From assembly GCF_030704535.1 (NCBI RefSeq), contig NC_081818.1:29716001-29780000 (forward strand): DNA of 64,000 bases, written 5' to 3'. Positions 38,342-51,886 of the stretch are shown one piece after another. The translations under genes were made by a program, and so were the position numbers. The notes beneath the pieces are model-generated. The model was not told the origin of the DNA. It did not search any database and worked only from the letters and a program-made list of their open reading frames with translations. The DNA comes from Vitis vinifera (taxonomy: Eukaryota; Streptophyta; Magnoliopsida; Vitales; Vitaceae). Numbering within the stretch: position 1 is the first letter of the stretch; each line of letters begins with the position of its first letter.

Positions 38342-40611
38342 TTCTTCAAAGCAAAGGGATCATCTCTCAGCATTCTTGTCCTTCGACACCACAGCAAAAC
38401 GGTGTTGCTGAGAGGAAAAATCACCACCTTCTTTATGTGGTAAGAACTCTTTTACTTGACTCATCTGTTCCTCCTTGTTTTTGGTGTGAAGCACTTTCTA
38501 CTGCGGTTCATTTGATCAATCGCTTACCCTCTCCTATGTTAAATCATGTTTCTCCTCTCTCTAAGTTGTTTGGTCATTCTCCTTTATATTCTGATCTTCG
38601 TACATTTGGTTGCGTTTGTTTTGTGCATCTCCCTACTCATGAAAGACATAAACTTACTGCTCAGTCTATTAAGTGTGCTTTTCTTGGTTATGCTATCCCT
38701 CACAAGGGTCATGTTTGTTATATCCCCATGCTCGTCGTATACGAGTTTCCCGAAATGTGATTTTCTTTGAAAATCAATATTTCTTTCCATCTCATGTTGA
38801 GCTGCCATCTACATCTGTATCTCTTCTGCCTAGTTTTTCTGAATCCCCAACAATTGTGGAAAGGTTCAAACCTGGCTTTGTGTATGAAAGATGTAGTCGA
38901 CATGAGTCCGGTTCCACTTCCTTTGTGCCCTCTTCCGATCTTAACCCGACGCCTGATCTTGCTCCTGCTTCCACCGCTCTTCGTCGGTCTACTCGTCTTT
39001 CTCAACCCCCTAATTGGTATGGATTCTTCTCTCCTATCTCTTTTGTTGCTACTTTATCCACTATTTTTATTCCCTATTGCTACAAACAGGCCATGGAACA
39101 TGAGTGTTGGCAAAATGCAATGCAAGCAGAACTTCAAGCACTTGAGGAGAATCATACTTGGGATATTGTTCCTTGTCCTCCTACAATCAAACCTATTGGG
39201 AGTAAATGAGTTTTCTCTGTAAAACTTCGTTTTGATGTCTCTTTGGACCGGTACAAAGCTCGTCTCGTAGCTCTGGGTAACAAGCAGGAATATGGGGTTG
39301 ATTATGAGGAGACATTTGCTGCTGTTGCCAAAATGACCACGGTTCGAACCATCTTAGCTATTGCCACTTCACAGTCATGACAACTGCATTAGATGGATGT
39401 GAAGAATGTTTTTCTTCATGGTGATCTCCAAGAAGAGATTTACATGAAGCTTCCCACTGGTATGACTAATTTTTCTCCTCATGATGTCTATAAGTTCAAA
39501 CGTTCTTTGTATGGGCTCAAGCAGGCACCCCAGGCTTGGTTTGAGAAGTTTCACAGTACAATTCTTTCCTTTAGTTTTACCCAAAGTCAATATGATTCTT
39601 CCCTCTTCTTCCACACGTTTGTGTCGGGTATAGTCCTTCTCTTGGTTTATGTGGATAATATTATCATTACTAGCACTGACTGTGGTTTGATTACTAAGCT
39701 TCAGCGGCTGTTACATACAACTTTTCATATGAAAGATCTTGGACAGCTCACATACTTCTTAGGATTGGAAGTTCATCATCGGGCCAGTGGTATTTTCGTG
39801 AACCAACATAAGTATATTCAAGATCTTATCACTTTGGTTGGTTTGGAGGACACTTCCTCTGTTGACACTCTTATGGAGGTAAATGTCAAATACAGGAAAG
39901 ATGAAGGGGACCTTTTGGATGATCCTACTCTCTATCAGCGCCTGGTTGGGAGTCTTATCTACTTGACCACTACTCGACTTGATATCTCCTATGTTGTTCA
40001 TCAGTTCAGTCAGTTTATGTCTTCTCCTCGACATCTCCATCTTGCTGCATTTCGACGCATCATTCGCTATCTTCGAGGTTCACCTACTCGTGGGTTGTTC
40101 TTTCCTACCGGTTCCTTTCTTCAACTTGTTGCCTATAGTGATGCTGATTGGGCTGGGTGTCTAGATACACATCAATCTACTACGGGTCGGCATATGTTTT
40201 TAGGTGATGCCTTAATTTCTTGGAGATGTATGAAAGAAGATCGTGTTTCTAAATCCTTTACTGAGGCCAAGTATCGTGCCATGTCTACTGTTTGTTCTGA
40301 AATCGTATGGCTATGCGGTCTTCTTGAGGAGCTTGGGTTTCCTTAGACTACTTCTACCCCTCTTCATGTTGATAGTACTAGTGCTATTCAGATTGCCACC
40401 AATCCCGTTTTCCATGAGCGCACCAAGCACATTGAGGTTAATTGCCACTCTATTCGAGACACCTTGGAAAGTCGGGTGATATCTCTTCCTCACATCTTTT
40501 CTGATCTCCAAGTGGCTGATGTCTTCACCAAAGCTTTGACTCGACAACGACATCAATTTCTTGTTGGCAAATTGTTGCTGGTTGACTTACCAACATCAAT
40601 TTGAGGGGGGA

Positions 40612-40823
40612 TGTTAATGTTACCGTATACAATTTAGGAAGTTATATAATTTAGGACTCTATCAATATTAGCTATATAGATTGGCTTACCATGTATAAAT
40701 GTTGAATATTAGGAATCAGTTAGACTCCGTGTATAGCATATACTTCTGTATATAGATGGAGGCAAAGGATAATAAACAGGAGGTGAGTTCTCGGTTTCTG
40801 TGGGGTTTTCGGAGTGTTTGACA
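40612..40823 (+). repeat. right LTR of the Copia element
   Basis: 212 bp, starting TGTTAATGTTACCG and ending GTGTTTGACA. It is directly preceded by a G-rich polypurine tract. Confidence 0.95.
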
Positions 40824-42597
40824 TTTTTCTCCTTCCTGCAATGCCTCAACACAACTACAACTATGATTTTTTGTGAATGAACCAAAATAAAATAAAATAA
40901 AATGAAATAAATCTGGAATCATTCTACACAAACATCATTCCTCTTACTGGACAGACCTTACAGATTCAAAGTTTTATTTATTTTTTTCATCAGAAGCAAC
41001 AAGATTCATTGGTTAATCATTAAAAAGAATATGAAGGGCAGGCAGTCCTTGCTGAAAGAAAACTAGGAGTATAAAATACAATTGAATCAATTCACCCCTA
41101 CGCTAGTTAATTGTCCATGATGGGTTTAGAATAAAAAATAACAACTCTAAACCTTCATCACATCCCTGCTCTTGGCCTTACCTGTTTTTCCTATTATTGA
41201 GTTTACACTAGTTTCATCTCAGAGTAGTGGAGAAGGCCTAAAATACTGAGATTCACCAATGGCTTGCTTCTTCTGTTGCATATACCTGAAGCCACATGCT
41301 ATGGCATAAACAAGTTCAACATATCTAAAAATGCTTAGATGGAAAGTTGGATAAGGTACTAAAAAAATATAGTAACATCAAATACTCAATATTTATCCAC
41401 CAAATGCCAAAAGGGCATAGGCCTATTACATCCCAACACAAAGGGGCAAATGCACCATTTCTACCTTCAAGCCATCTCTTATTCTATAGTTGACCTTTTT
41501 CTCCGCATGCTTAGTTTCACCATTGGTTTTTCAAGTGTCACTACTCAAGCTCCTTTTGGTTTTTCTCTAGCCAATGAACCATTCAATCATCACTCTCAGA
41601 TAAACTAGTTTGGACTTTGCAAAATTTGTTGTTTCAACATGAGCACTTGCTAAAACATCCTGATTGATTTTTGCTTCCCCATATGCATGAGCCAGTGAGC
41701 TTCTAATGCTCTCCTGTATGTATATGGAAGAGAGGGAGAATGAACATATAAGGCCATTTACAATAGATTTTATTACAGTCAAAGACCAACGTCCTTTTGT
41801 GTCTAGTGGTCCCATTGAGAGAAATAATTAATATACTCGATACTCTCTGAAATACTGATGAACTTTACAACATTTATATCAGATTTGAAAACATTGCGTA
41901 TGGTCAAAATCATTGAAACATTACACCTAACTATAATCACTACGTAATTGATTCCCAAGTCCCAAACCGTATCTCTACATCACTGTCTAAGACTAACCAT
42001 CAGAGTTAATACCGACGACGCATACTCGAACAAATTATTTTAATGATACAACAACCTTCTCCCAAACTCATCAATCAAACAGATCTTAGAGAAAATCATC
42101 ACAATTGCATAAAATAAACACACAAACTGAACTGAATCCATGCATGCATTTCACAAACTTCGCCAGAAATGACTGAAGCAAAAATTACAAATCACAGATT
42201 CGAGAGCCTCAAGATCTGAATCAAGCTCACAAATCAAAATTGCACACACAGAATAAAATAAAATAAAAAAACCCACTCCAACAACAAAAAGCCCTGTTTT
42301 GGCTGCTGAGAAAGTGCAGGAAAGCAAATGAAATTAAGACTTAAACCTTTCGACTCTTCATTACACAAAATCTTCACTCAAACCTTCATTACACAGCTAC
42401 ATGAGCTATCCAAATTTCAATCCAGACCACCAAACCAAAAACTTGAAAAATGAAATAAAAAATAAAAATAAAACAAAACACCGCATTCAGTACATCAATG
42501 TCCGCTTCTTTCATTTATTTTCCAGTATTTTCTCGGCAACCAAACTTTAAAATAGAGAGATAGAGGGAAAAAAAAAGGAGAAAAAAAACACATCTAC

Positions 42598-42672
42598 CTC
42601 AAGCTTCGGATATTCGTGGTCTGTTAGCTCTCTTTGCCCTATCGTCCAAGAAAAGCGGTGAGGCTTTTTATA
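42598..42672 (-). promoter_or_regulatory. TATA box and short untranslated first exon, probably of malate dehydrogenase
   Basis: On the minus strand TATAAAAA lies at 42672-42665. A start site near 42640 would give an untranslated exon of about 40-50 nt ending at 42598 with donor GAG then GTAGATG. The sequence on both sides is GC-richer than its surroundings. Assignment to malate dehydrogenase rests on the acceptor just before that gene's ATG. Confidence 0.5.
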
Positions 42673-43440
42673 CTCTGAAAGTACCGTCGCAGTGTCACCG
42701 AATCTACCGAAATGGTGCCTTTTCCATCCTCCAAGTCTCGGCCGTCCATTTTTTGACGGTTGTGATTGCTCCCCTTGCAAACGTGGTGCCATTTTGAAAT
42801 GACAGCAAGTCGTCGTCGGGTGGCCTGGGCTGGGCTCTAATGCGGAGCCCGACTTCGTCGGGGGCCCACTGGACTTGGTATGTAGATTTTTACCTATTGG
42901 CCACTGGACTGGACTTGGTCAGGGGCCATTCTACAAATAACACACCCAACCACACCACTTTTGTCTTTTTATCTAATTATAATTTTGAGTTAAATAGAAT
43001 ATTTCAAAATGTGAAAAAAAAAGAAAAAAGAAAGATATAATATCGCTTTTATTATGAACTAACCATAATCCACGCGTCAAGTTGACTGGTCTATTTAGCG
43101 GAGGCGGCATGCGGAAGAAATTTAAAACGACGCCGTTCGGTAAGGCAACTTCAGCGAAACATGGATTGTGGAGTCACAGTCAAAGCAAAAGACTAAGAAT
43201 AAAGCAAAAATGAAGACAGTTGCTCGCCTCCAACAGCTAAAAGCTCTGGCGTAGCCTTCAAGTTCAAAGTTTCAAACATCCAATAACACTGCTCCAGCCA
43301 TCGTTTTCTTTTTCTCGAATTCCACGAGCTAAACCCGTCAAATTTGTATTTTTCAAACTTGTTTTTTTATTATGCCCACATATATATATATATTTTTTTG
43401 TTCGTTTTCTTTTCATATTTTCATCCTGCCCTCTGGTCGT
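42673..43440. promoter_or_regulatory. likely shared (head-to-head) promoter region
   Basis: This stretch lies between the minus-strand TATA box near 42670 and the plus-strand leader exon of the galactosyltransferase gene, which ends at 43450. It is locally GC-richer and contains the palindrome-like AAACGACGCCGTTC (43125-43138). Open frames here, such as 42547-42792, look like chance frames in promoter DNA. Confidence 0.45.
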
Positions 43441-43450
43441 CCATCCTCAG

Positions 43451-44149
43451 GTATGCAGCTGGTATCCGTGTTATTTTCTTGGAATTTTGATTGTTTTAAG
43501 GTGATTTGAGGTCGTTCTTCTCTGGGTCTCTGTGATTTGTTTCAGTTTTTGAATCTTTGCTTCTGGGCTTTATTGATCGTTTTGTTTTTGCTAACATTAG
43601 CGGTGGATTTATCTTTTCTATGTTGGAGTTGGTTTGAGGATTTTTTTTAGAGTTTGTTGGTATGTTTGTGTGATTTTTGTTGGCGGGTTTGGGTGATTTC
43701 TCCAAGAACTGGGAGGTTGAGGATTGAATTGCATGGATAATCTGGTTTTGAGTTTCATTTATGGAGCTGGAGTTTCCTGGTTAATATGGCTTTCCATTTT
43801 GATTTTGTTTTGTATTTTGGGTTTGTGGAATGTTAGATTGTTGTAGGATTTTTTGTAGATTGTCCAAAGTTGATTGAATTATTATCCTGTATTTTTTTTT
43901 TCAGAGGTTATCATTGATTGCTTATTAATTTTCCCAATTGAATGAAGGTCTTGCATGACCAAATATGGAATATCTATACTTGGATACTCCAATATAAACT
44001 AGATAGTTTATAGATTTTCTTTTCTACAAAACTATTTATGCTCACTTTTGCTAATAATATTGCTGGCCATGTATTTTCTGCGCATCTTCATCAGTCCATC
44101 TATGTTTTATCTGAAATTTTTTTGTTTCCTTTCTGCTTAATCTTCACAG
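43451..44149 (+). other. 5'-leader intron of the GALT1-type gene
   Basis: Donor CCTCAG then GTATGCAG at 43451 and acceptor TTAATCTTCACAG ending at 44149 define a 699-bp intron, T-rich in sense orientation as plant introns are. The leader then continues to the ATG at 44526 and contains several upstream ATGs. Inferred from splice signals and base composition. Confidence 0.55.
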
Positions 44150-44525
44150 GGTGAGGGGCTGTTTGATTATTTGATTGGGGTTTACAGTTTTGTATGGAAA
44201 CCCTTCCCTATGGTTGGTTGTTAAAGTGCTTTCCTAGTGGTATTGTTATTGAAAATGGATCAATTGATCACGCAGCTGACTAATAGATTGGAGATGTATG
44301 GAATTTTTTTGGTTGGAATAGCCTAGCAGAAGAGTCTCTTGCTCCAGACTTGTCCTGCATTTCCTCCAAATGCTTCTAGTTTTTAGCTTTCACTTCAGAG
44401 AGAATATAATTTCAGATGGTAATAGGCATTTGAGCAAATAAGAAGGTTCTGGGATTTCAGTTTTAGATTTGAATACCACGGAATTTAGGCTTATAATAGT
44501 TGGATGTAGAGTGGTACCGGAGAAA

Positions 44526-47500
44526 ATGAAGAAATGTGCTGGAGGTCTTTTGGTTGGCTCCTTGTTTATGTTGCTGGTTTTGAGGTATGGTGTAATGAAA
44601 AGTCCAATTGGGTTTGAGCCAATTCAAAGTTCGTTTATCTTCAATGTATCTAATCCTCTTGAATGGGTTCAACCTCGGGCTCCACCTGCAGTTCAAAATC
44701 CCGAAAATTCCAATAAATCTGTATCCCCTGATACATTTTCTGGCCTATTTTCGCGGAGAAATTTCTCAAGTGAAGTGCTAAGTTCTTTACAGACATGGAA
44801 CTGCATGAAACACTTGACTAATCATTCTCGGGGCTTGCCTAATGCATTAGAAGCTATCAGAGAAGCTGGGGCTGCATGGGTTAACCTTATGGTTTCTGTT
44901 GAGAAGGAACAACAAGGTGATACAAATGAAAGCTCACTTGGTCAATCAAAGGAGAAACAGTGTCCCCATTTTCTCAATAAAATGAATGCCACAGAATTGG
45001 GTGACAACAGTTATAAATTACGTATCCCATGTGGCCTTGTTCAGGGATCTTCAGTCACTATTATTGGCATTCCAAATGGCCTTCTTGGTAATTTTCGGAT
45101 TGACTTAACAGGTGAACCACATCCAGGGGAGCCAGATCCTTCCATTATTTTGCACTACAATGTTCGACTTCATGGCGATAAGATAACTGAGGACCCTGTC
45201 ATTGTCCAAAACACATGGACTGCAGCTCATGATTGGGGTGAAGAGGAGAGGTGCCCCTCAACCGTTCCCAGCAGTAATAAGACAGGTATCAATACCTGTG
45301 ATATGCTGTGCTTTTAGATTTGTAAGGTTGTACATGAATTCTAATGGTATATCATATTTTGGGCTTGCATTTGTTTATAATTATATTGATGCTGAAGGGG
45401 TACTATTTTTCTATCTTTCTTTTCATTGGTTATTATTTTTGTTCTTTGTTTCTTATCGCTTGTTTACACTATACTTAACTCTATGATGGGAAACTTCAAT
45501 TCACCCTTCATTCCCTTTCATTACATTCAAAAGAAAAGGTTTAGCATACTGTGGTTGGTTTTTTCCATTTTGTCATCCATGCTTAGAAAATCCTTTTCCA
45601 ACATTCTGTCTGTTTTGAGGGTATTCTTGGTTTCTCTTTTAATACATAGTTCATGGGAAAATTGTTACTAAAGCATATTTATGTCAATTTTTCTCAGGTA
45701 ATTTAGTAAAGAATCAATACATCCCCTATTGGTTTGCCCACAGTACCATCTCTGCTTCCTTTTCTGCCACCATCAACATGATGTGCACAAACATCATGTA
45801 GAACCACCTCTGGCCCTTACCCCGTGTAATTAACAGATATATCTGGATGGTATACTTAAAAATAGAAAAAGTGTTCTATTATTTATTTTATTTCCAACTC
45901 GATATTTTGCCTTTTGGCAAAATACAAATGACACTGATAAGGGTGCAAGAGATATAAATTAGAGATGTTCACTAGCCTGATCTTGAATAAACAGAAAAAC
46001 CACCTCTGCTTCAAGTCCAATGTAAAATTTGACAATAAAAAGATTCTGACCAGAAAGTCAAGGATAGGAAATTATGGGGTTCAATTTATAAACATTGCTG
46101 GAATACGTACAATCACCTCAATAAACAACATCATGATTGCTGAAAGGAAAAATAAAATGATTGGAAGGGAAAATACAGGGAGAATACTATCCTTATGAAC
46201 TTCTGATAAAAAATACTATCCTTATGAACTGTTTCACTTAAAATTTTTCAGTTTGTGTATACTTTGGATATGTCAATGAGATATGTGTGACGCACATTCC
46301 CCTCAACAAAAACACCCTAACTGCTGAAAGAAAAAGTTGCTAGATGATTTATAAGGAAAACGTAGGCAGACATACAATCCCTGAAAACTGTTTCATGTAC
46401 ACTTTCCCATGTCTGTATAACTTGGACAGCTCCATTATATGTATATATGTGATGATGCTAAAAGTTACCATCTTCCTGTTTGCATCATAAACAGTGGATG
46501 ATTTGATCCAGTGCAATGAGATGGTGGGTAAAAATGATAGCAACAAGTTGACAGCTAGTGAATCTCCAAAGATTTCTACACACTCAACCTTGTCATGGAA
46601 CAGAGCTAGAGCCAGGCGGTACTTTCCATTCAAGCAAGGGTATCTATCTGTTATGACGCTTAGGGTAGGAGAAGAAGGGATTCAGATGACAGTTGATGGA
46701 AAGCACACAACATCCTTTGCTTACCGTGAGGTAACAATTCCTGTTTCCCACTTAAGTTGCTTCTCCACCTGAGGGAAAAATGCTTTTGTTTCTCAACTTA
46801 CTTTCTTGGCATGTGATGTTCTCAGAGTTTGGAGCCATGGCTTGTCAGTGAAGTAAGGATATCTGGAGACATAAAGTTGATCTCTGTAGTGGCCAGTGGG
46901 TTACCCACATCAGAAGATCTTGAACACATTGTTGATCTGGAAACACTGAGATCAGTTCCAGTTCGACCTCGACAGCCAGTGGATCTCTTCATTGGTGTCT
47001 TTTCTACAGCCAACAATTTCAAGCGTAGGATGGCTGTTCGGAGGACATGGATGCAGTATTTAGCAGTGAGGTCAGGGGCAGTTGCCGTGCGCTTTTTTGT
47101 TGGTCTGGTAGGTTTCGTTTGTATGTTTCTTATATCACCAAATTTTTTCTCATCCTTATCATCAGTGTTCCTCGCTTGGAAGAATGTTCCTTTAGGCCTT
47201 TATGTAATACCAGCTACTGTAAATCATACAGAAGTTTTTGCTACCTTTTTGTCTCAGGTTTCTCCTGAATATTAGTTGAAACATTTGTCTGAAATTTGCA
47301 CTTTGCTGCAGCATAAAAATCAGATGGTGAATGAGGAACTCTGGAAGGAGGTGCAGACATATGGAGACATTCAGCTGATGCCTTTTGTTGACTATTACAG
47401 TCTTATAACCTGGAAGACCATAGCAATTTGCATCTTTGGGGTAATTTTCCACCTCCTTCTGGTGACAAAGAAAGTTTATCATATGTGCTCATTTCCTCTT

Positions 47501-49175
47501 TTTAATAGACTGAAGCTGTTTCGGCCAAGTATGTGATGAAAACAGATGATGATTCATTTGTTCGTGTGGATGAAGTGCTTGCTTCTTTAAAGAAGACCAA
47601 AGTGACTCATGGGTTGCTGTATGGTCTTATTAACTCTGATGCTCGACCTCATCGTAGTTCTGACAGTAAATGGTACATCAGCCCTGAGGTAGTTCTCACT
47701 CCAGTGCAACTTTTAATTTCTCATTATTGGATTAAGAAGTATAAGAAAACTACTAGATTGAATGAAAACAAAATTCTTCAAATGTATTAAGAATCTCGAA
47801 AGTAAAGGGATGACCTACTGCAAGTTCAATTAAGACAGAACGGGACAAGGATATGCGTAAACATGATAATTATTTGACTTTTGATAGGCAAGATAGGACT
47901 TTCGTTACCACTGCCAAACAGTCGGAATAATGCAATGTATATCATCTTCATGGTCATTATTGTCATTTATTATTAGTGAAATGCAGTTGGATTGAATCAG
48001 TTGAATAAAACAACTCGTTTTTTATTTTTGAAGGAATGGGCAGGAGAAACTTATCCACCTTGGGCACATGGTCCTGGTTACGTGGTGTCAAATGACATAG
48101 CAAAAACAGTGTACAAGAGACACAAGGAAGGTCATTTAAAGGTATGTTAATTATATCTGCTATCTTTTGGTTTTTGAAATCCACGACTTGTTGCTTCCTT
48201 TTTTTTTTTTTTTTTTTTTTCATTCTTTTGCTGAAGATTTTTTGCAATGCTCACTGTCCTCCATGTGTTGTAGAGGATTATCCATTTTAGTTGGGAGATT
48301 GCGTTTAGCTAAGGATCTTATGTTGCCCCCAAATGGAATAGTAGTTTTAAGATTGCACTCTTTTATCTTTTAATGTCAAGGTTCGATGTCATAGAGGCTT
48401 CATTTTAGTAAGTGGATTGATATCCATCATGTTTTTTTCTCCACACTAAGACCCTGAATTTTCCCAGCTATCTCTTGTTCTTACAGTGTCTCGAACTTAA
48501 GCCACTCCTTACCAGTGCAATCATTAGTTTCTTGTGCACATGGCTAAACTATCTTTACCAACTCTCTCATCCTGTCTTCTATTAGTGCTACATTTAGCTT
48601 CTAACAGCTATATTTATGTCTTCCTCTATCTTCTCTTCTTGTCAATTATCCATCTCAATATCCTTATATGCCTCAGCTCATTTTATGGGGGAGTGTTATT
48701 TTTTTGAGTTCCCAACATACTATGACATGGCTTGCATCGAATTTCTCTTCACTATATTGGTTTTCCCTATTTATTAAATAATTTCTAAAGTTCTTTGGCA
48801 AAACAAGAAAAAGCAGGCAAAAACGTACTTTGGGAAACATTTATCACTTGCAATTGAATGTTATAGTGATGATTAAATAAGAATTTTTTAATTGTTCAAA
48901 GTACTAAATGGCATGTTGGTGAACCAACAATTTTGCTTGACAACGAGATTATATGTGTGCAGATGTTCAAGCTGGAAGATGTAGCAATGGGGATCTGGAT
49001 AGCAGAGATGAAGAAGGGGGGAATGGAGGTTAGTTACATAAAAGAAGAGAGGGTCTATAATGAGGGGTGCAACGATGGGTACGTTGTTGCCCACTACCAA
49101 AGCCCCCGCGAAATGCTCTGCCTGTGGCAGAAGCTGCAACTAGGAAACGGAGCTAAATGCTGTGGGAATCGTTAA
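44526..49175 (+). CDS. GALT1: beta-1,3-galactosyltransferase with galectin domain, GALT1 type (CAZy GT31)
   Basis: Golgi type II membrane enzyme. Seven exons: 44526-45285, 46495-46730, 46826-47107, 47312-47440, 47509-47688, 48034-48141 and 48963-49175, giving 635 residues; Arabidopsis GALT1 is about 643. The N-terminus [20 protein letters not shown] is a short cytoplasmic tail plus membrane anchor. A galectin-like lectin domain follows (about residues 170-355; landmarks [29 protein letters not shown] and [15 protein letters not shown]). The GT31 catalytic domain begins near [20 protein letters not shown]. It has the metal-binding DDD at residues 482-484 ([13 protein letters not shown]) and a final [12 protein letters not shown] block. 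GALT1 adds beta-1,3-galactose to N-glycans for the Lewis a epitope. Its close GALT2-6 relatives act on hydroxyproline of arabinogalactan proteins. The overall match to GALT1 is strong, from memory. Confidence 0.93.
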
Positions 49176-51102
49176 GCTGGTAGTTATATAACTTTACTGG
49201 GCCTTGGGCATTGAATTGAAGGTTAACTAGAGTTCTTCAAACAGAAACCGAGACAAAACACACCATGCAGAAACTCAAAGTAACCAAGCTGAACAAGTAG
49301 AGACATTAGTTCAATCCTTAGCCATATATATTTTTTTTCTTGTAGATATATGAACCGATACCAGATGTACTTGCAAATAGTAAGGGGCCAGTGGTTGGCT
49401 TACTAGATGTTGGATTTATTATGGTTTGAGTGATCCCAGCATAACCTGGAGGAAAAGAGAGTTGTTTGTATAGGGCGTAATCCATAGGAAGGAAGCAGTT
49501 ATGCTGTATGACATTCTATAACATTCTTTGATTCATAATTCTACTGTTTCTTCTGTCAAAAAGGTCACTGTAATGTGGGTGCCACAGCCTCAATATTGAA
49601 TATACCTGGATTTTCAAGTCCATTTTTTGGTTTTGTGTGGCCATCGGAGAACCCCATTTTTGTCAAGAGTGGTATGTAAAATGACTAATGTGGTAGGCTG
49701 GCAGATGGGTGTTTCCTGATTCTATGTTTTTGTGATTTGTTCACATTTCTGAGTGCTTGGATTATTGGATAATCTTCAAAAGCAAGAACACTATTGTAGT
49801 AGTTGCAGCCATTTTCAGTTGGGAGGATGTACAGAGGAGTATTGGGAAACCCCACTTCCATACAAAGGTGGGATGCAAATGTGGTGAATTGGAAAGATGG
49901 GTCTTTCATAATTTTATGTTTTTGTGATTTGACTTGGGAAAATTATTTGGTAATTTTTAAATTTTCTGTATAAGGGAAAGAACCAATAGAAATGGGCCCT
50001 TATAACTTTAATATTTGTCTATTTAAAAGGATATATATAGATGTATTTTAGACATCATTTACATTTATCTATGATATTTCTTATTTTGCATATTTTGCTA
50101 TTTATGGCTTCCCTTATTCTTCATAGAGGAGAATGATACATGTGGGGATGATCTTCTGCATTGATGATCTTGATGGTTTATTTTGATTAAGATTGCAGTT
50201 ATATTTGATTGTTTATCACATCATGATCTTTGGATTGTGACTTTAGTTATCTATCATGGTTCATACATTTTTTCTTATTTGAAAGTATTGTAAAACTTAT
50301 ATAATTATTATTTTATTACAAAATTGTCAAAATGGGGGGATTGTTAGCAACCTAAACTAACTAGTTTAGGTTGACAAGTTTATTTCAAATATTTTTAGAT
50401 TTGACTCTATATACTTATTTGATTTTACATCGGCATTGAAAATACATGATCATCCCGAACTCAAATATAAGATGGTATGCATAAGTATAGTTAAGAATGT
50501 TTGGTGAATAATGTCATGCATTTGGTTGAAAAACATAAGACTTTTAATAGGAGCACTCAAGTGACTTTATGTATTCCCAATTAGCCCATGCTTTGATCGA
50601 GATTGTTCAAAATGGTTTACCCCATTCCTTTGAATGGTTGAGGAGTTCATTAAGGGGATACAAGGGATACATCCTAAACTTAAATATGAGTGTTTTTCAT
50701 TTTTTCTTTATTTAAGGTTTGTAATAAAGAATTGGGCTTATTTTCAATTTTAATATTTTAAATTCTCTCAATAGTTTTAATTTTCCTAATATTTTATTTT
50801 ATTAATTTTTAAAACTTATTTATTCATTTAATAATTTTGATACTTTTTAAGTTTTATTTATTTTATTTAGTGTATAATCTCATATTGAGTTAAAACATTA
50901 AGATTAATGTGCCTTGGAATTCTCCGAGTCAATGACCTTGATTATGACTTTGAATCATGAGAGAGAAATAAATTATCAAACATAATGATCCCATAATAAT
51001 AATCAAATTTTAGTTTTATTTGTATATTGGTGATAACATTTCTCCATGTATTTTTGATATGGTAGATACACCTTCTAATTAAGTCCATGCAGCATAGATT
51101 AC
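49176..51102. other. 3' flank of GALT1 and spacer of the first array unit
   Basis: The first 450 bp are the galactosyltransferase 3' flank. From about 49640 the sequence belongs to the cysteine-rich peptide array: two partial promoter copies and a decayed first exon (listed separately). The stretch from about 50170 to 51000 is repeated at 60335-61340 and, in part, at 55150-55580. No other gene is present. Confidence 0.6.
49640..50000 (-). pseudogene. decayed first copy of the cysteine-rich peptide gene
   Basis: On the minus strand, 49812 down to about 49776 reads MAATTIVFLLL, matching the start of the three intact paralogues. Similarity then stops within the signal peptide; there is no cysteine exon. 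Upstream (49820-50000) the promoter matches its paralogues, with ATGCAAATGTGGT, GTAATTTTTAAA and GAAAGAACCA at the right spacing. A second partial promoter copy lies at about 49640-49740, so this end was itself duplicated. Clearly non-functional. Confidence 0.75.
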
Positions 51103-51427
51103 TCAGGGCTTCAGTTTTGGATCACAGCACTCTTTACAGGAAGGCTTCGGATCATACACACACAGGCAGCAAGCACTACATGTATCATCACAGCCTACAT
51201 TCAGAAAAAAAAAAAATGGAATCAAATGAAGATATACATGTACATTAGAACTAGAAACTTCGGTTAATTGGAGATGATATATACGTGATCAAACCTGCTT
51301 CAATTCCAGTAGCAGATGAAGATGTCTTGATGGCATATGGAAGGCGAGGGTTGGCTTCAGCCTTGAGCATTGAGGAAGTAAAAAACACCAGGAGCAACAA
51401 GAACACCATTCTAGTAGTTGCAGCCAT
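51103..51427 (-). CDS. small secreted cysteine-rich peptide, paralogue A
   Basis: Two exons on the minus strand, 51427-51295 (133 bp) and 51194-51103 (92 bp), with a 100-bp GT-AG intron, giving 74 residues. Residues 1 to about 25 (MAATTRMVFLLLLVFFTSSM, then LKAEA) are a signal peptide. A short linker NPRLPYAIKTSSSATGIEAG follows, then a 29-residue tail with eight cysteines in the order C-x3-C-x2-CC-x-C-x7-C-x2-CC. I do not recognise the family. The size and secretion signal suggest an apoplastic defence peptide, protease inhibitor or signal, but function is unknown. I use the second in-frame ATG because the upstream one directly abuts the TATA box (TTTATAAA, 51472-51479). The intron and promoter are conserved in paralogues B and C, which supports this as a real gene family. 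Confidence 0.8.
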
Positions 51428-51886
51428 TTTCAATTTCCAGGATATGCAGAGGTGTTCTGGAGAACCCCACATTTATAAAGAGCAGAGGTATGCAAATGTG
51501 GTAAACTGTACAGTTGGGTACATGTCATGATTTGTCTTTGGAATATTAATATTGGGTAATTTTTAAAATTTTCTATAAACTTAAAAGAAAGAACCAGTTA
51601 TGGTTATGTTGCTGGATTAAAGTGGGTAGGATCCTCAAATCATTGTCTGGTTGAATGGAGGCTAAAAATATTTTATATAGAAAAAATATGGTCATAAACA
51701 ATGATTTTCATGTTACAAAGTTTAAATTTTGCTTGCCACTTGAAATATTAACACAAGGACTTAAGGCAGATTACAATGGGATTAGACCATATTCATGTTT
51801 TAAGGATTACAAAATTTTTTAGAATCAATATTTTAATAATAGAAAGTTTTCTTATTTTCAGTCTTAATGTTTTTTTTGTTCCTTTT

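Noticed and set aside
42547-42792. 81-codon minus-strand frame with basic composition
   Set aside because: It runs through the TATA box and first exon of the inferred malate dehydrogenase leader; more likely promoter DNA.
51427-51472. Upstream in-frame ATG giving 15 extra residues in peptide paralogue A
   Set aside because: That ATG overlaps or abuts the TATA box, and the extra residues would bury the signal peptide; the inner ATG is preferred.
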